A stretch of DNA of 64,000 bases from Deltaproteobacteria bacterium (GTDB taxonomy: Bacteria; Myxococcota_A; UBA796; UBA2385), in the NCBI GenBank assembly GCA_018401435.1, contig JAGYJW010000004.1, forward strand, positions 124,001 through 188,000, given 5' to 3'. The translations under genes were made by a program, and so were the position numbers. Below are positions 1 through 9,925 of the stretch, one piece after another. How positions within the stretch are numbered: position 1 is the stretch's first letter; each line of letters opens with the position of its first letter. A model generated the notes under the pieces. It was not told where the DNA came from, made no database searches, and saw only the letters and a program-made list of their open reading frames with translations.

Positions 1-1684
1 TGGTGGCCGAGCGCGACGGGCACGCCATTCGCCTGCTGGCCCTGGATGGTGGCCTGGCCCGCAGCGCGCTGCTGGCCCCCACGGGAATGCTGGGGGCCCT
101 GCGCATCCACGCCGCAGCAGATCGCATGCACCACGCCGCGGCGCTGTCCCTGGAGCAGCTGGACCCGGCTCGGGTCTCGGCCCTGTTGGGCGCGCTGGCG
201 GAGGCTTCGGCCTGGCTGCGGCCCACGGTCCCCTGGCAGCTGGTGGAGCGCCTGCCCCCAACCACGCGCTGCAACCCGCCGCCGGGCCTGCCCCTGGCCG
301 CCGCGCTGGCCCGCCTGCCCCCCGAGATGGCCGATCGGCTGCGGCGCGACCCCTCGCCCTTTGCCTTGGGGCCCGACTGGCAGGTGACCCTGGACCGCTT
401 CGACGGGGCCGATCGCCTGCATGCCGCGGGCGCCCGGGTGAGCGGCCTGGTGGCGGCGTTGGCCCGGCATGCCGCCCGCAACCCCGATGACCTTGAGCTG
501 CGGCAGGCCCTCGAGGGGCCCAGGAGGCCCTTGGCCAGGGGCAGAACGCCGCCGTGCTGGAGCCCGGCCCCTCCGGCCGGCTCTGGGACCCCGCCGCCCG
601 GGCCCGGGCCTGGACCCAGCTGTTGCGTGCAGAAGGCATCGCATGGAAGCGCCTGGGCAAGGGCCGCAACTTCGTCCACAGCGGCGACCCCACGGGGGAT
701 CGCCCGGCCCGCGAGGGCCTGCGGGTGCGCACCCCAGACCTCCAGGCCGTGATCGATCTCAGCCGGGGCGGCGCCTTGTCCGAGCTCAGCCTGTGGGATG
801 AGCACCAGCTCCTCAACACCCTGGCCCGCCAGGCCCGCCTGGACCTGCAGGCCGCCGAAGAGGTGCTGCCGGTCCTGCTGGGCGAGGACGGGGAGCCCAT
901 GGACTGCCTGCAGGACGGGCCCTCTCTCGTACGCGTGGAAGACGGCCCCACCGACGAGGCCGACTTCGGCCCCGGCGAGCCGCCTTCGTCGGTGGACCGG
1001 CTGCCCCGCCTGGCCTTTCAGGACCGCTTCTTTGGCGAGCCCTTGACCCTGGCCAACCTCTGGCGCAGCCAGCCGCCCGAAATTGGCGACTTCGCCGATG
1101 GGGCATTCCGGGTGGAGCGCGCCGAGGTGGTGGAGGGCGGGGTCGAGGTGCTGCTGGGGCGCGAAGGCCCCGTGCGCCCCGCGCCAGACCAGGAGGGCCA
1201 CATCCGGGTGAGCCACCACTGGACCTTCTCGGGTCACGCCCCCTGCTTGGGCCGCGAGACCACCCTCATCAACCGCTCCCGCGAACCGCTGCGCTGCCGC
1301 TATGGCACCAGCCTCACCCTGAATGTGGATGGGGTGGTGGGTCCCTCGCGGGTCTTGCGCCTCGCCAACGACCGCCCAGAGCCCATGGATACGGCGACAG
1401 AGCGCGACGATATCAGCGCGCTGGCGCTCGTTTTCGCGGATCTTGGCTTTGAGGTGCTGCTGCGGGTGCAGCCGGCCGTCACCCTGTTCTGCTACCCCGT
1501 GCGGGTGCCCGCCCCCCCCGATGATCTGCATCCCCAGCCCCAGCTGCGCCAGGGCTCCCCCTTCCAGGGCCTCTGCTTGAACCTGGTCTGGCCCATGCAC
1601 CTGTGGGGCGAAGAGCGCCGCCGGGTGAGTCTGGAGCTCGAGGTCCGCAACCTCGCCCTTCGCGCCCGCCGAGGAGCCCGATGA
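1..1684 (+). CDS. GH57 4-alpha-glucanotransferase/amylase, C-terminal part, frameshifted
   Basis: This is the 3' part of a glycoside hydrolase family 57 enzyme of the 4-alpha-glucanotransferase/alpha-amylase type; its start lies outside the window. The first part reads in the frame beginning at base 3 and contains a helical stretch with the family-like run RLHAAGARVSGLV. The second part holds the C-terminal DUF1926-like beta domain, with DLSRGGALSELSLWD followed by LLNTLARQARLD. The reading frame changes near base 515, within a GGGGCCC run: codons up to ALEG are in one frame, and AQEALGQGQ onward are in another, as expected from one missing base. The stop overlaps the next GH57 gene (ATGATGA at 1681), so the two are probably translated together and act in glycogen or maltodextrin metabolism. 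The sub-family is inferred from the C-terminal domain only. Confidence 0.72.
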
Positions 1685-3372
1685 TGAAGCCCGCTGGCAG
1701 CCTGGTCCTCACCCTTCATGGCCACATGCCCTGGGTCATGCAGCACGGCCAGTGGCCCCACGGCGAGCATTGGCTCTACGAGGCGGCCTTGGAGGTGTGG
1801 CTGCCCCTGCTGGAGGCCATCGAGGCCGTGCACAAGCGCGGCGCCCGGGCCCCCCTCACCATCGGGCTGACCCCGGTGCTGCTGGAGCAGCTGCGCTTGC
1901 CCCGCTTCCAGGACGGCTTTTCGGCCTTTCTGGACGAGCGCCTGGCCATGGCCGCCCGCGATGGCCGCCCCGACGCCGACCCCTCCATTCGCGGCCTGGC
2001 CCGTCACTACTGGGAGCCCTGGCTGTTGCGGCACAAGGCCCGCTTCGAGGCCATCGACCGCGACATCGTCGGCGCCTACGCCCGCCTGGCCCAGGCCGGC
2101 CACATCGAGCTGCTCAGCAGCCTGGCCACCCATGGCTATGCCGCACTGATCAAGCACGACCGCTGCATTCGCGCCCAGCTGGACATCGGCCTGGCCACCT
2201 CGGAACGCCACCTGGGCTTCCGGCCGCGGGGCATCTGGCTGCCCGAGTGCAGCTTTCGCCCGGCCGGGGAGTGGAAGCAGCCGGTGCTTGGGGGCAGCCG
2301 CAGCCGCACCGGGGTGGACCGAATCCTTGAAGAGTCAGGTGTAACGCACTTTTTCGTAGATGCGCACCTGGTGGCTGGCGCCCGCAGCGAGGGCCTGTGG
2401 GATGGCGCCCGCTTTGCCAAGGTGGACTGGCAGGCGGCCGACCGGGACGAAAAACGGGGCTGGCGCAGCGTGCTGGAACCCCACCGGGTGAACAGCCTGG
2501 GTGGGCCCGGCCGGGTCACCGCCTTCGCGCGTCACCCCGACGTCAGCGAGCAGGTCTGGTCGGCCGACGCCGGCTACCCCGGTGACGCCCGCTACCTGGA
2601 ATTCCACAAGCGCCAGGGCCAGGACGGCCTGCGCTACTGGCGGGTGACCGACCGCAAGGCCGATCTGGGCGAGAAGGACTGGTATGACCCCGAGGCCACC
2701 CCCCACGCGGTCTTCAGCCAGGCCCAACACTTCGCCAGCCTGGCCCGCAGGCGCCTGCTGGACTGGCGCAAGGCCACCGGTCGGGATGGCTGCGTCACGG
2801 CCCCCTTTGACGCCGAACTCTTCGGCCACTGGTGGCACGAGGGCGTGGACTTCCTGCGGGACCTGCTGCTGACCCTGCACCATGACCCCGATGTGCGGGT
2901 GGAGACCGCCCAGCAGCGGCTTGAGCGGGTGCCGCCTGACAAGGTGGCCTGGCTGCCCGAAGGCAGCTGGGGCGAAGGTGGGGATCACCGCGTCTGGATC
3001 AACGACCAGACCGCCTGGACCTGGGAGGCGCAATACCGCATCGAAGACCGCTTCCTGGGCCTGCGCTACCGGGTGGTGGACGAGCCGGGGGCATCGGCGG
3101 CGGCGCGGCAGCTCCTGCGCGAGGTGGCCCGCGAGCTGCTGCTGCTGCAAGCCAGTGACTGGCAATTCGTCATCCACAGCGGTGGCGCGGTGGACTACGG
3201 CTTCCGCCGCATCTGCGGCCACCTCGAGCGCCTGGAGGCCCTCTTCGCCATGGTGGAGGACGCCCTGGCCGGGCGGCCCTCTCGACCGGAACACATCCTG
3301 CGCCGGCAAGAGGCCAACTTGAGCGATCCCTGCTTTGCCGACCTCGACCTGGCGGCCTGGCGCCCCCGCTGA
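1681..3372 (+). CDS. GH57 glycogen branching enzyme (1,4-alpha-glucan branching enzyme)
   Basis: This GH57 protein of about 563 residues belongs to the branching-enzyme clade (DUF1957 type). These enzymes cut alpha-1,4-glucan chains and rejoin them through alpha-1,6 links in the cytoplasm. The N-terminus shows the family's metal/active-site strand (LVLTLHGHMPWV, then EHWLYEAALEVWLPLL). GIWLPECSF is the conserved glutamate strand, and APFDAELFGHWWHEG carries the second conserved acidic segment. The helical C-terminal domain, with SDWQFVIHSGGAVDYG, matches the WQF element of branching enzymes. I place the start at the first of two adjacent ATGs, which overlaps the upstream stop. Longer in-frame starts would run into the previous gene. 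Coupling to a GH57 glucanotransferase suggests an alpha-glucan storage or remodelling operon. Confidence 0.88.
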   Translation: MMKPAGSLVLTLHGHMPWVMQHGQWPHGEHWLYEAALEVWLPLLEAIEAVHKRGARAPLTIGLTPVLLEQLRLPRFQDGFSAFLDERLAMAARDGRPDADPSIRGLARHYWEPWLLRHKARFEAIDRDIVGAYARLAQAGHIELLSSLATHGYAALIKHDRCIRAQLDIGLATSERHLGFRPRGIWLPECSFRPAGEWKQPVLGGSRSRTGVDRILEESGVTHFFVDAHLVAGARSEGLWDGARFAKVDWQAADRDEKRGWRSVLEPHRVNSLGGPGRVTAFARHPDVSEQVWSADAGYPGDARYLEFHKRQGQDGLRYWRVTDRKADLGEKDWYDPEATPHAVFSQAQHFASLARRRLLDWRKATGRDGCVTAPFDAELFGHWWHEGVDFLRDLLLTLHHDPDVRVETAQQRLERVPPDKVAWLPEGSWGEGGDHRVWINDQTAWTWEAQYRIEDRFLGLRYRVVDEPGASAAARQLLREVARELLLLQASDWQFVIHSGGAVDYGFRRICGHLERLEALFAMVEDALAGRPSRPEHILRRQEANLSDPCFADLDLAAWRPR

Positions 3373-3403
3373 GGGCGGCTGGCGTGCAACGCAGCGGCCG
3401 AGC

Positions 3404-5284
3404 TCAGGTCCGCAGCTCCTGTTCGGCCCGCAAGGCGGCCCGTTGCCGCATCATCACGGTGGCGACCCAGCGCTGACCCGCCTCGCGGTCCATGCCACCC
3501 TCATACAGCTCCAGGCCGCACTCCACCACCGTCAGCGTGCCCGAGCCGGGCCCCAGGCTGCCCTGGATCTTGCGGGCCCGGGCCACGCGCGCCCGGGCGA
3601 GCACCGGCTCACCCCCATCTGGCAGAAACAGGGTGAGGTCGACGATCTCCTGGACTGGGAGCACTGGCCCTCGGGTGTCGAGCAGCACCAGGCCGATGCC
3701 GTCCAGGGACATGTCCCGGATGACCGCATCCAGCCGAGGAGCGCCTGCGCCCCCGGAGATGCAGGCGCGCATGGGCTGCTTGGGATCGGCCGCTACCCGC
3801 ACGCTGCGGCGGCGGTTGAGCCCCGAGAAGATGTGGGCCCGGAGCGCATCTTCGTGATGTGGTGCCCCCACCACCCGCAAGGTTGCGGTGGTGGGGCCGC
3901 GCACACCGGTGAGCAGCGGCCCCGAGATATTGCTGAGCTCGACGGGGGCCTTGACGGCGTGGCCATCCCGGGCCCGCCCGACCTCCAGCCAGATGCCGGC
4001 CACCCGGGCGTCGTCTGCGAGCTGCTGGAGCAGCTCCTCCTCGGCATCTTCAAAGGCCACATCCACCCGGCGCGGGGCCAGGACCCGCAGCTGCGTGGGC
4101 AGGGCGAAGGCCCCACTCACCAGGCGGGACCAGCCGGGCCAACCCTGGATGGGCGTGGGTCCGCGGGTGGCCCGCTCCAGCTCGATCGCCAGGCTGAGGG
4201 TCGCCGTCAGATCGGGCTCGCCACCCCCACCCCGCACCGGCGGAGGCTGAGCCACCCAGCTGGCGGCGCGCGCGGCGGGGCGGGCAGGGACCCTGGCCAC
4301 CGGGATGGCCGCGTCAGCCGGGGGCGGCACTGTCGCGGTCCAGCTGTTCAGCTCGACCCGGCGCGCGAGGCCCTCGGGGATCGCGTATTGCTGCAGCATG
4401 CGGCGGCCCACGGCGGCGCCCATCGCCTCCATGCGTTGCACCAGGGCCGGGCCTGGCGTGGCAAATTCGCTGCTGCTGCGGGCTGCGGCCATCAGGGTGA
4501 GGGGACCGATGGCTTGAAGCAGCCCGGTCAGCTCGCCCAGATCACCCGAGGGGCCGGTGCGGCGCTGGCTGGCCGCGCGCACCGCCTGCAGTGTCCAGCC
4601 CGCGGCCGTCTGGGCCCAGGGCCCTTCCACGCTCCAGGCCGTGCCGATCAGCGCAGACCCCAGAAACATCGACCCGACCTCATCGTCGGATGCGAGCGTG
4701 CGCAGGGACCTGGCGAGGCTTGCGGGCAGGGCCGCGCGCCCCGTGGCCGAGACCCAAGTGGTGCGGCCACCCACAAAACGGGCGGAGTCTTCGAGTGGGG
4801 TCAGCTGCGGGCCGATCGCGTCGGGTCCCTCCCGCTCCAGTTGGCCGAGGATGCCCACCACATGCTGAATCATATTGAGGTTGGGGGCGGCTAGTCGCGG
4901 CTTGAGGGTGGGGCAGGCCCAGGCCCGATCCAAGGCCTTCGCGAGGTCGGCCAGGCCGAAGGGCTTGTTCAGGAAGTCCACGACGGGAAGGCGCACGGCG
5001 CGGCCCAGATCGTCCACGCTGGCATTGCCGCTCATCAAGATGACCGGGGGCATGGCGAGGTTGGCAAAGGCCACCGGGATCAGGTCCAGGCAGTTGCCCT
5101 CCGATAGGTTGAGATCGATCAACATCGCGTCCCAGGCCCCGGTCTTCACGGCCTGGGTGGCGCCGGGCAGGTTCTCGACCGCTGTGCAATGGGCCCCCAG
5201 GGCACCCAGCAGCCGTCCTGTCGCCCGCAACATCTGCGCATCGTCGTCAACGACCAGGACCCGACGTGGATTGGCAAGAGTCAT
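3404..5284 (-). CDS. Response regulator with N-terminal receiver, HDOD-like middle and C-terminal PilZ domain
   Basis: This cytoplasmic signalling protein has about 626 residues. Residues 5-125 are a CheY-type receiver: VLVVDDDAQML gives the acidic pair, DAMLIDLNLSEGN the phospho-accepting Asp, ILMSGN the switch Ser, and FLNKPF the conserved Lys-Pro. The middle 350 residues are poorly recognisable. A stretch with RMEAMGAAVGRRMLQQYAIP resembles HDOD domains, which is inference. The last 130 residues begin with NRRRSVRVA and continue with DMSLDGIGL, the RxxxR and DxSxxG signatures of a c-di-GMP-binding PilZ domain. The ATG at 5284 has GGAAG just upstream and is preferred to a TTG four codons earlier. 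The gene probably turns a phosphorelay and c-di-GMP into an output, but its target is unknown. It converges on the GH57 genes. Confidence 0.8.
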   Translation of the reverse strand: MTLANPRRVLVVDDDAQMLRATGRLLGALGAHCTAVENLPGATQAVKTGAWDAMLIDLNLSEGNCLDLIPVAFANLAMPPVILMSGNASVDDLGRAVRLPVVDFLNKPFGLADLAKALDRAWACPTLKPRLAAPNLNMIQHVVGILGQLEREGPDAIGPQLTPLEDSARFVGGRTTWVSATGRAALPASLARSLRTLASDDEVGSMFLGSALIGTAWSVEGPWAQTAAGWTLQAVRAASQRRTGPSGDLGELTGLLQAIGPLTLMAAARSSSEFATPGPALVQRMEAMGAAVGRRMLQQYAIPEGLARRVELNSWTATVPPPADAAIPVARVPARPAARAASWVAQPPPVRGGGGEPDLTATLSLAIELERATRGPTPIQGWPGWSRLVSGAFALPTQLRVLAPRRVDVAFEDAEEELLQQLADDARVAGIWLEVGRARDGHAVKAPVELSNISGPLLTGVRGPTTATLRVVGAPHHEDALRAHIFSGLNRRRSVRVAADPKQPMRACISGGAGAPRLDAVIRDMSLDGIGLVLLDTRGPVLPVQEIVDLTLFLPDGGEPVLARARVARARKIQGSLGPGSGTLTVVECGLELYEGGMDREAGQRWVATVMMRQRAALRAEQELRT

Positions 5285-5426
5285 GGGGACTTCCAAGCAA
5301 GGTGTCGCGATGGAGCGCCCTTCGGCTACGCCCTGCGGCCCCTATCCGATCGGGGCCTAAGCTGCGCAGAATCGCCGATCTGAGAAGGCGGCCCGAGAGC
5401 CGGGCCAGGGGCCCGGCCGGAGGGAT

Positions 5427-6350
<924 letters not shown>

Positions 6351-6545
6351 GGGCGCCTCCGGACCGCACGGTAGCATGGGCCCCGTCGTTGCGGTCGGGG
6401 TGGTGCGTGACGGGAAGTTCACCGGCCGAGGCTGGGGCGGTGGAGATCCGGGATTAGAGTAGGGGTGCTCGGCGCCGCTGCGTGCTTTGCGCGCAGACGA
6501 CCGGCCCGACGGCCGACCTCGCACGCTGCCCTCCCCGGAGTGTCC

Positions 6546-7640
6546 ATGCTCGTCGCCCTCGCCCTGACCCTCGCCCCCGCCCTGGTGGCCCCCGCCTCCG
6601 CCCAAGAGGCCCCGCCCATCGTCGGGGGCAGCACCACCTCCAGCTTCGAGCAGGTGGGCGCCCTCATGGCCATCTCCGGGCGCTATGGCGCGGACTTCTG
6701 TTCGGGCACCCTGGTGGACAGCAACTGGGTGGTCACGGCGGCCCACTGCATCGAGGCCGCCGAGGACTACGACCGCTACGGCTATGACATCTACTTCGTG
6801 CTGGGAACCGACATCTACGAGACCTGGCTGGACTACGCGCAGGCTGTCAGCCTCATCCCCCACCCCAGCTACAACTCTTCCAGCCTGGCCAACGACATCG
6901 GCCTGTTGGAGCTGGGCGGCAGCGGCATCACCTCGGTGACGCCCATGCCCATGAATACCACCGCGCCCGGCTCCAGCTGGTCCGAGATCACCTATGTGGG
7001 CTGGGGCATCACGGGCGATGACCTTTACGACTCGGGCACCAAGCGCACGGTGACGGTCGAGTATTTCGACCGCGACTCGATGTTCCTCTACACTTGGGAC
7101 CCCGAGGGCCGCTCCAACATCTGCTCGGGCGACTCTGGTGGGGCCGCCCTCTGGTGGGACGGCAGCAGGTTCACCTTGGCGGGCGCCAACAGCCACGGCT
7201 TCGACATCTATGGCGGCAGGCCCCGTTGCCAGGGTGCTGGCGCGGCCGCGGGCGCCTCGCGCGTGGACGCCTACTACTCCTGGATCACCGGCTATGTCAG
7301 CGGCGGGGGCAGCTCGGGCGGCTCGTCGGGCAGCTCTGGCAGCTCGGGCAGCAGCGGCAGCTCGGGCGGCAGCGGCAGCTCGGGCAGCGGGTCCTCGGAT
7401 GGCGGCAGCGGGTCCTCGGATGGCGGCAGCGGGTCCTCGGATGGCGGCAGCGGCGGGTCGGAAGGGGGCAGCGACGGCGGCAGCGTGGACACGGGCAGCC
7501 CTGGGACCGGTGACGAGCCGCGCAGCTTCGGTTCGGCCGAGGCCCCGCCTGCTGGCTGCTCCAGCGCAGGCTTGGGTGCGGTGGGGCTGGGGGCCCTCCT
7601 GCTGCCGGCCCTCGCCCTGGTCCGCCGTCGCCAGGACTGA
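6546..7640 (+). CDS. Secreted trypsin-like serine protease (S1) with Ser/Gly stalk and MYXO-CTERM-like tail
   Basis: This is an extracytoplasmic chymotrypsin-fold protease of 364 residues. MLVALALTLAPALVAPASA is a Sec signal peptide ending at an AxA site. The mature N-terminus has IVGG, the usual trypsin activation end. The catalytic triad is visible: His in TAAHC, Asp in NDIGLLEL, and Ser in CSGDSGG. After the protease domain come about 60 residues of Ser-Gly stalk with three copies of a GSGSSDG-like unit. The C-terminus has a Cys-containing motif (PAGCSSAG), a hydrophobic helix and VRRRQD, matching MYXO-CTERM/GlyGly-CTERM-type sorting signals. The frame is open back to 6465 with a GTG, but the ATG at 6546 directly precedes the signal peptide. 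It is likely anchored to, or released from, the outer surface. Confidence 0.9.
   Translation: MLVALALTLAPALVAPASAQEAPPIVGGSTTSSFEQVGALMAISGRYGADFCSGTLVDSNWVVTAAHCIEAAEDYDRYGYDIYFVLGTDIYETWLDYAQAVSLIPHPSYNSSSLANDIGLLELGGSGITSVTPMPMNTTAPGSSWSEITYVGWGITGDDLYDSGTKRTVTVEYFDRDSMFLYTWDPEGRSNICSGDSGGAALWWDGSRFTLAGANSHGFDIYGGRPRCQGAGAAAGASRVDAYYSWITGYVSGGGSSGGSSGSSGSSGSSGSSGGSGSSGSGSSDGGSGSSDGGSGSSDGGSGGSEGGSDGGSVDTGSPGTGDEPRSFGSAEAPPAGCSSAGLGAVGLGALLLPALALVRRRQD
7305..7470. repeat. Tandem Ser/Gly-coding repeats of the protease stalk
   Basis: Tandem ggcagctcg-type 9-mers occupy about 7310-7390. Three near-perfect copies of an 18-bp unit (gcagcgggtcctcggatg) follow at about 7385-7455. All units are multiples of three bases, so copy-number change alters stalk length while keeping the frame. 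Confidence 0.8.
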
Positions 7641-7671
7641 TCCCGGTTCGCGGCGGCGGTCGGGGTGGGCT

Positions 7672-8574
7672 TCAGGCCCGCTCGATGTCGTCGATGCGAC
7701 GGTGGTGCACGATGATGTGCCCATCGTCGCTATTTTCGAGCATATCCACGAAGCGCATGCCCCAATGCAGATCGTCGGGGCCATAGAGCTGTCGGGCGTG
7801 AACGGTCTGCACCATGGTGTCGTCGGTGCCCGTCAGGTTGACGACGATGGCCACGAGGTCCTCGGCCACGCCTTCGGGCCCCACCCGCCCAAAGAGGGGG
7901 CTGCCGGGCACGATGGGGTGCATGGCCACCCAGCTGAGGGAGAACATGGGGGTGCGATCCCGCAGCAGCTTGAGGTCCACGAGGCGGCGCAGGCGCTCGC
8001 CCTCTGCCGTCACCTCGTCGATCAGGGCCACCACGGACAGCTGGGCCTCGACGATCTGGTTGCCGCGCTCGTTGGACATGCGAAATTGCAGCGTGGGCAC
8101 GCCGTTGCGGTCGTTCACGACCGCCCGGCTGCTGAAGCTGATGCGCGCCGTGGGGCGGGAGAACTTGGCGAACATCAGGCCGCTGGCCATGGCCATGCCG
8201 ATCAAGCCCAGGAAGCCCTCGAGGTTGCTGAGCAGGTAGGCCCAGGGGGTGGTGGGGGCCATCGCGCCGTAGCCAATGGAGGCCGCGGTCTGCACGCTGA
8301 AGGAGAAGGCCAGCAGCAGGTTGCCGGGCTCCGAAGCGTTGATGCAGTCGCCACCTGCCAGGTATAGCAATGCAAAGATGAGGTTGAAGGCAGTGAAGCC
8401 GACAGCCATCTGGCCGATCAACCGGCCCCAGCCCGCGGTGAGCAGGTGGTGGTAGAGGTCGGCGAGGCCCGCCCCTCGGGCCCCCCGCTGTTCGAAATTG
8501 CCCGCGCTGCCGCCGGGACCCAGGAGGGTCCGCGGGCGGCGCGGGCGGGAGGGGGGTGCGTCGGGGGCCTTCAT
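7672..8574 (-). CDS. Inward-rectifier (KirBac-type) potassium channel
   Basis: This is a 300-residue inner-membrane channel subunit. A first membrane helix (about MAVGFTAFNLIFALLYLAGG) and a pore helix come first. The selectivity filter is in TAASIGYGAMAP, whose IGYG matches the K+ filter signature, and a second helix (GFLGLIGMAMASGLMFAKFS) follows. The C-terminal 170 residues form the cytoplasmic Kir immunoglobulin-like domain, with SRPTARISFSSRAVV at its start and LTGTDDTMVQTVHARQLY near the ligand-binding strand region. KirBac channels work as tetramers. The ATG at 8574 follows the last sensible upstream codon. The 5' end faces an unknown gene starting at 8648, leaving about 70 bases for both promoters. 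Confidence 0.9.
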   Translation of the reverse strand: MKAPDAPPSRPRRPRTLLGPGGSAGNFEQRGARGAGLADLYHHLLTAGWGRLIGQMAVGFTAFNLIFALLYLAGGDCINASEPGNLLLAFSFSVQTAASIGYGAMAPTTPWAYLLSNLEGFLGLIGMAMASGLMFAKFSRPTARISFSSRAVVNDRNGVPTLQFRMSNERGNQIVEAQLSVVALIDEVTAEGERLRRLVDLKLLRDRTPMFSLSWVAMHPIVPGSPLFGRVGPEGVAEDLVAIVVNLTGTDDTMVQTVHARQLYGPDDLHWGMRFVDMLENSDDGHIIVHHRRIDDIERA

Positions 8575-8647
8575 CCGGCCCCAGCCTACCCCATCGGGCT
8601 CAATCGGCGACGGCGTAGACCAGGTTGGTTGCGATGCCCGCGGCCTT

Positions 8648-9916
8648 GTGGGCCGGCCGGAAGAAGGGGCTGCGCCAGCGGAGCCTGGGGTGGCGCCGGC
8701 GGCCGATCCCGCCCCCGCCGTGCAAAAGGACACCTTCTCCACCGGGTCCAAGCTCTGGACAGCGCGCGCCGCGGCCGACCTGCCCGCCACCACCCCCACC
8801 CGGGTGGGGCGCACGCCCATCCCCCTTGAGCCCGACCCCCGCTATGATCGCGTGCTGGAGCGGCTCAAGGCGGTGGTGACCCAGCACGCCGGCGACCCCG
8901 ACAACCCCTGGGCCATCGGTCACGGCCTCCTGGCCATGGGGCCCGACTTCCAGCTGACCAACCAGCAGCCGGCGGTGGACTGGCTCTTCTCCCAATATGC
9001 CGAGGAGCTGCCGGTGGGGGAGGGTGCGGAGGCCCGAAGCTATGTGCGCTTCCCGACCTCCCGGGGCAGCCAGCGCATCGAGCCCCACACCGGGCTGATG
9101 CTCAAGGTGCTCGCCGAGGTGGGCGTGGACCCCCAGCGCACTGTGCAGGTGCAGGGCCACCCCCACCCGGTCGCGGACCTCTACCGGGGGGTGCTGGTCA
9201 GCAGCTACCTGGTGCCCGAGCGCAACCACTCCTCCTTCCAATCGCCCAACGACCTGCCCTGGGCCCTGCAAGGCCTGGCCACCTGGGCGCCGCCGGGGCC
9301 CCTGCGCTGGGAGGCCCTGGATGGCACCCCCATGAGCATGGACGATCTGACGGCCTTCTCGGCCACCGTGCTGATGGCCGAGAGCCAGTTCCTATTCGAG
9401 GCCATGCAGGCTGGCGCGAGCTTCGAGAAGAAGGGCCAGGGCATCTTTGCCTACACCTGCGGCGGGGCCCACCTGCTGCAGGGCACCGCCTATGCCGTGG
9501 CCCGGGGCCATGGCGGCGAGCTGGTACACAAGGGCCTGCTGGGCCAGGTGCCGCTGCTCTACTTCCGCTTTCCGCGCGAGCTGCAGATCTACGACAGCCT
9601 GATGAAGAAGGCCCCGCAGCATGCCGCGCTGCTGCTGGTGCAGCGCCTCAAATTCGTGGGGCACTTCTTGGAGAGCGCCCACAAGATGGCGGCCATGGGC
9701 CTCTACCGCCCCAGCGAAGAGCAGCAGCGCATGCTCCAGGGTGCCGCCCAGCAGCTTGTTCTGGTGGTCGAGGGCATGGAGCAGCAAGCCATCTTCGACG
9801 CCTTGGACGCGCTGCGCACCACCGATGAGCAGATGTACCTGGACGTGGTGGGCGACTCGGCCCACGCGATCCGCGGCCTCGAGCTCGCGCTGGGCCGCGG
9901 AGAGGTCCGCTACTGA
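8648..9916 (+). CDS. Conserved hypothetical protein, unknown function
   Basis: I do not recognise this protein of about 422 residues. It starts with a short Ala/Pro-rich segment and continues as a soluble-looking, mostly helical protein. Striking elements are WAIGHGLLAMG near residue 95, IEPHTGLMLKVLAEVG, and FAYTCGGAHLLQGTAYAVARGHGG. The spaced His and Cys residues could bind metal, which is speculation. The start is uncertain: GTG at 8648 is the first plausible in-frame start after the divergent channel gene, and the first in-frame ATG is only near 8936. No signal peptide is clear. The gene ends nine bases before an opposing unknown gene. Confidence 0.6.
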   Translation: MGRPEEGAAPAEPGVAPAADPAPAVQKDTFSTGSKLWTARAAADLPATTPTRVGRTPIPLEPDPRYDRVLERLKAVVTQHAGDPDNPWAIGHGLLAMGPDFQLTNQQPAVDWLFSQYAEELPVGEGAEARSYVRFPTSRGSQRIEPHTGLMLKVLAEVGVDPQRTVQVQGHPHPVADLYRGVLVSSYLVPERNHSSFQSPNDLPWALQGLATWAPPGPLRWEALDGTPMSMDDLTAFSATVLMAESQFLFEAMQAGASFEKKGQGIFAYTCGGAHLLQGTAYAVARGHGGELVHKGLLGQVPLLYFRFPRELQIYDSLMKKAPQHAALLLVQRLKFVGHFLESAHKMAAMGLYRPSEEQQRMLQGAAQQLVLVVEGMEQQAIFDALDALRTTDEQMYLDVVGDSAHAIRGLELALGRGEVRY

Positions 9917-9925
9917 GCCGGCCGG

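Noticed and set aside
6351-7784. Upstream extension of the Asp-rich lipoprotein frame
   Set aside because: It lies antisense to the trypsin-like protease and would bury the lipoprotein signal peptide in the middle.
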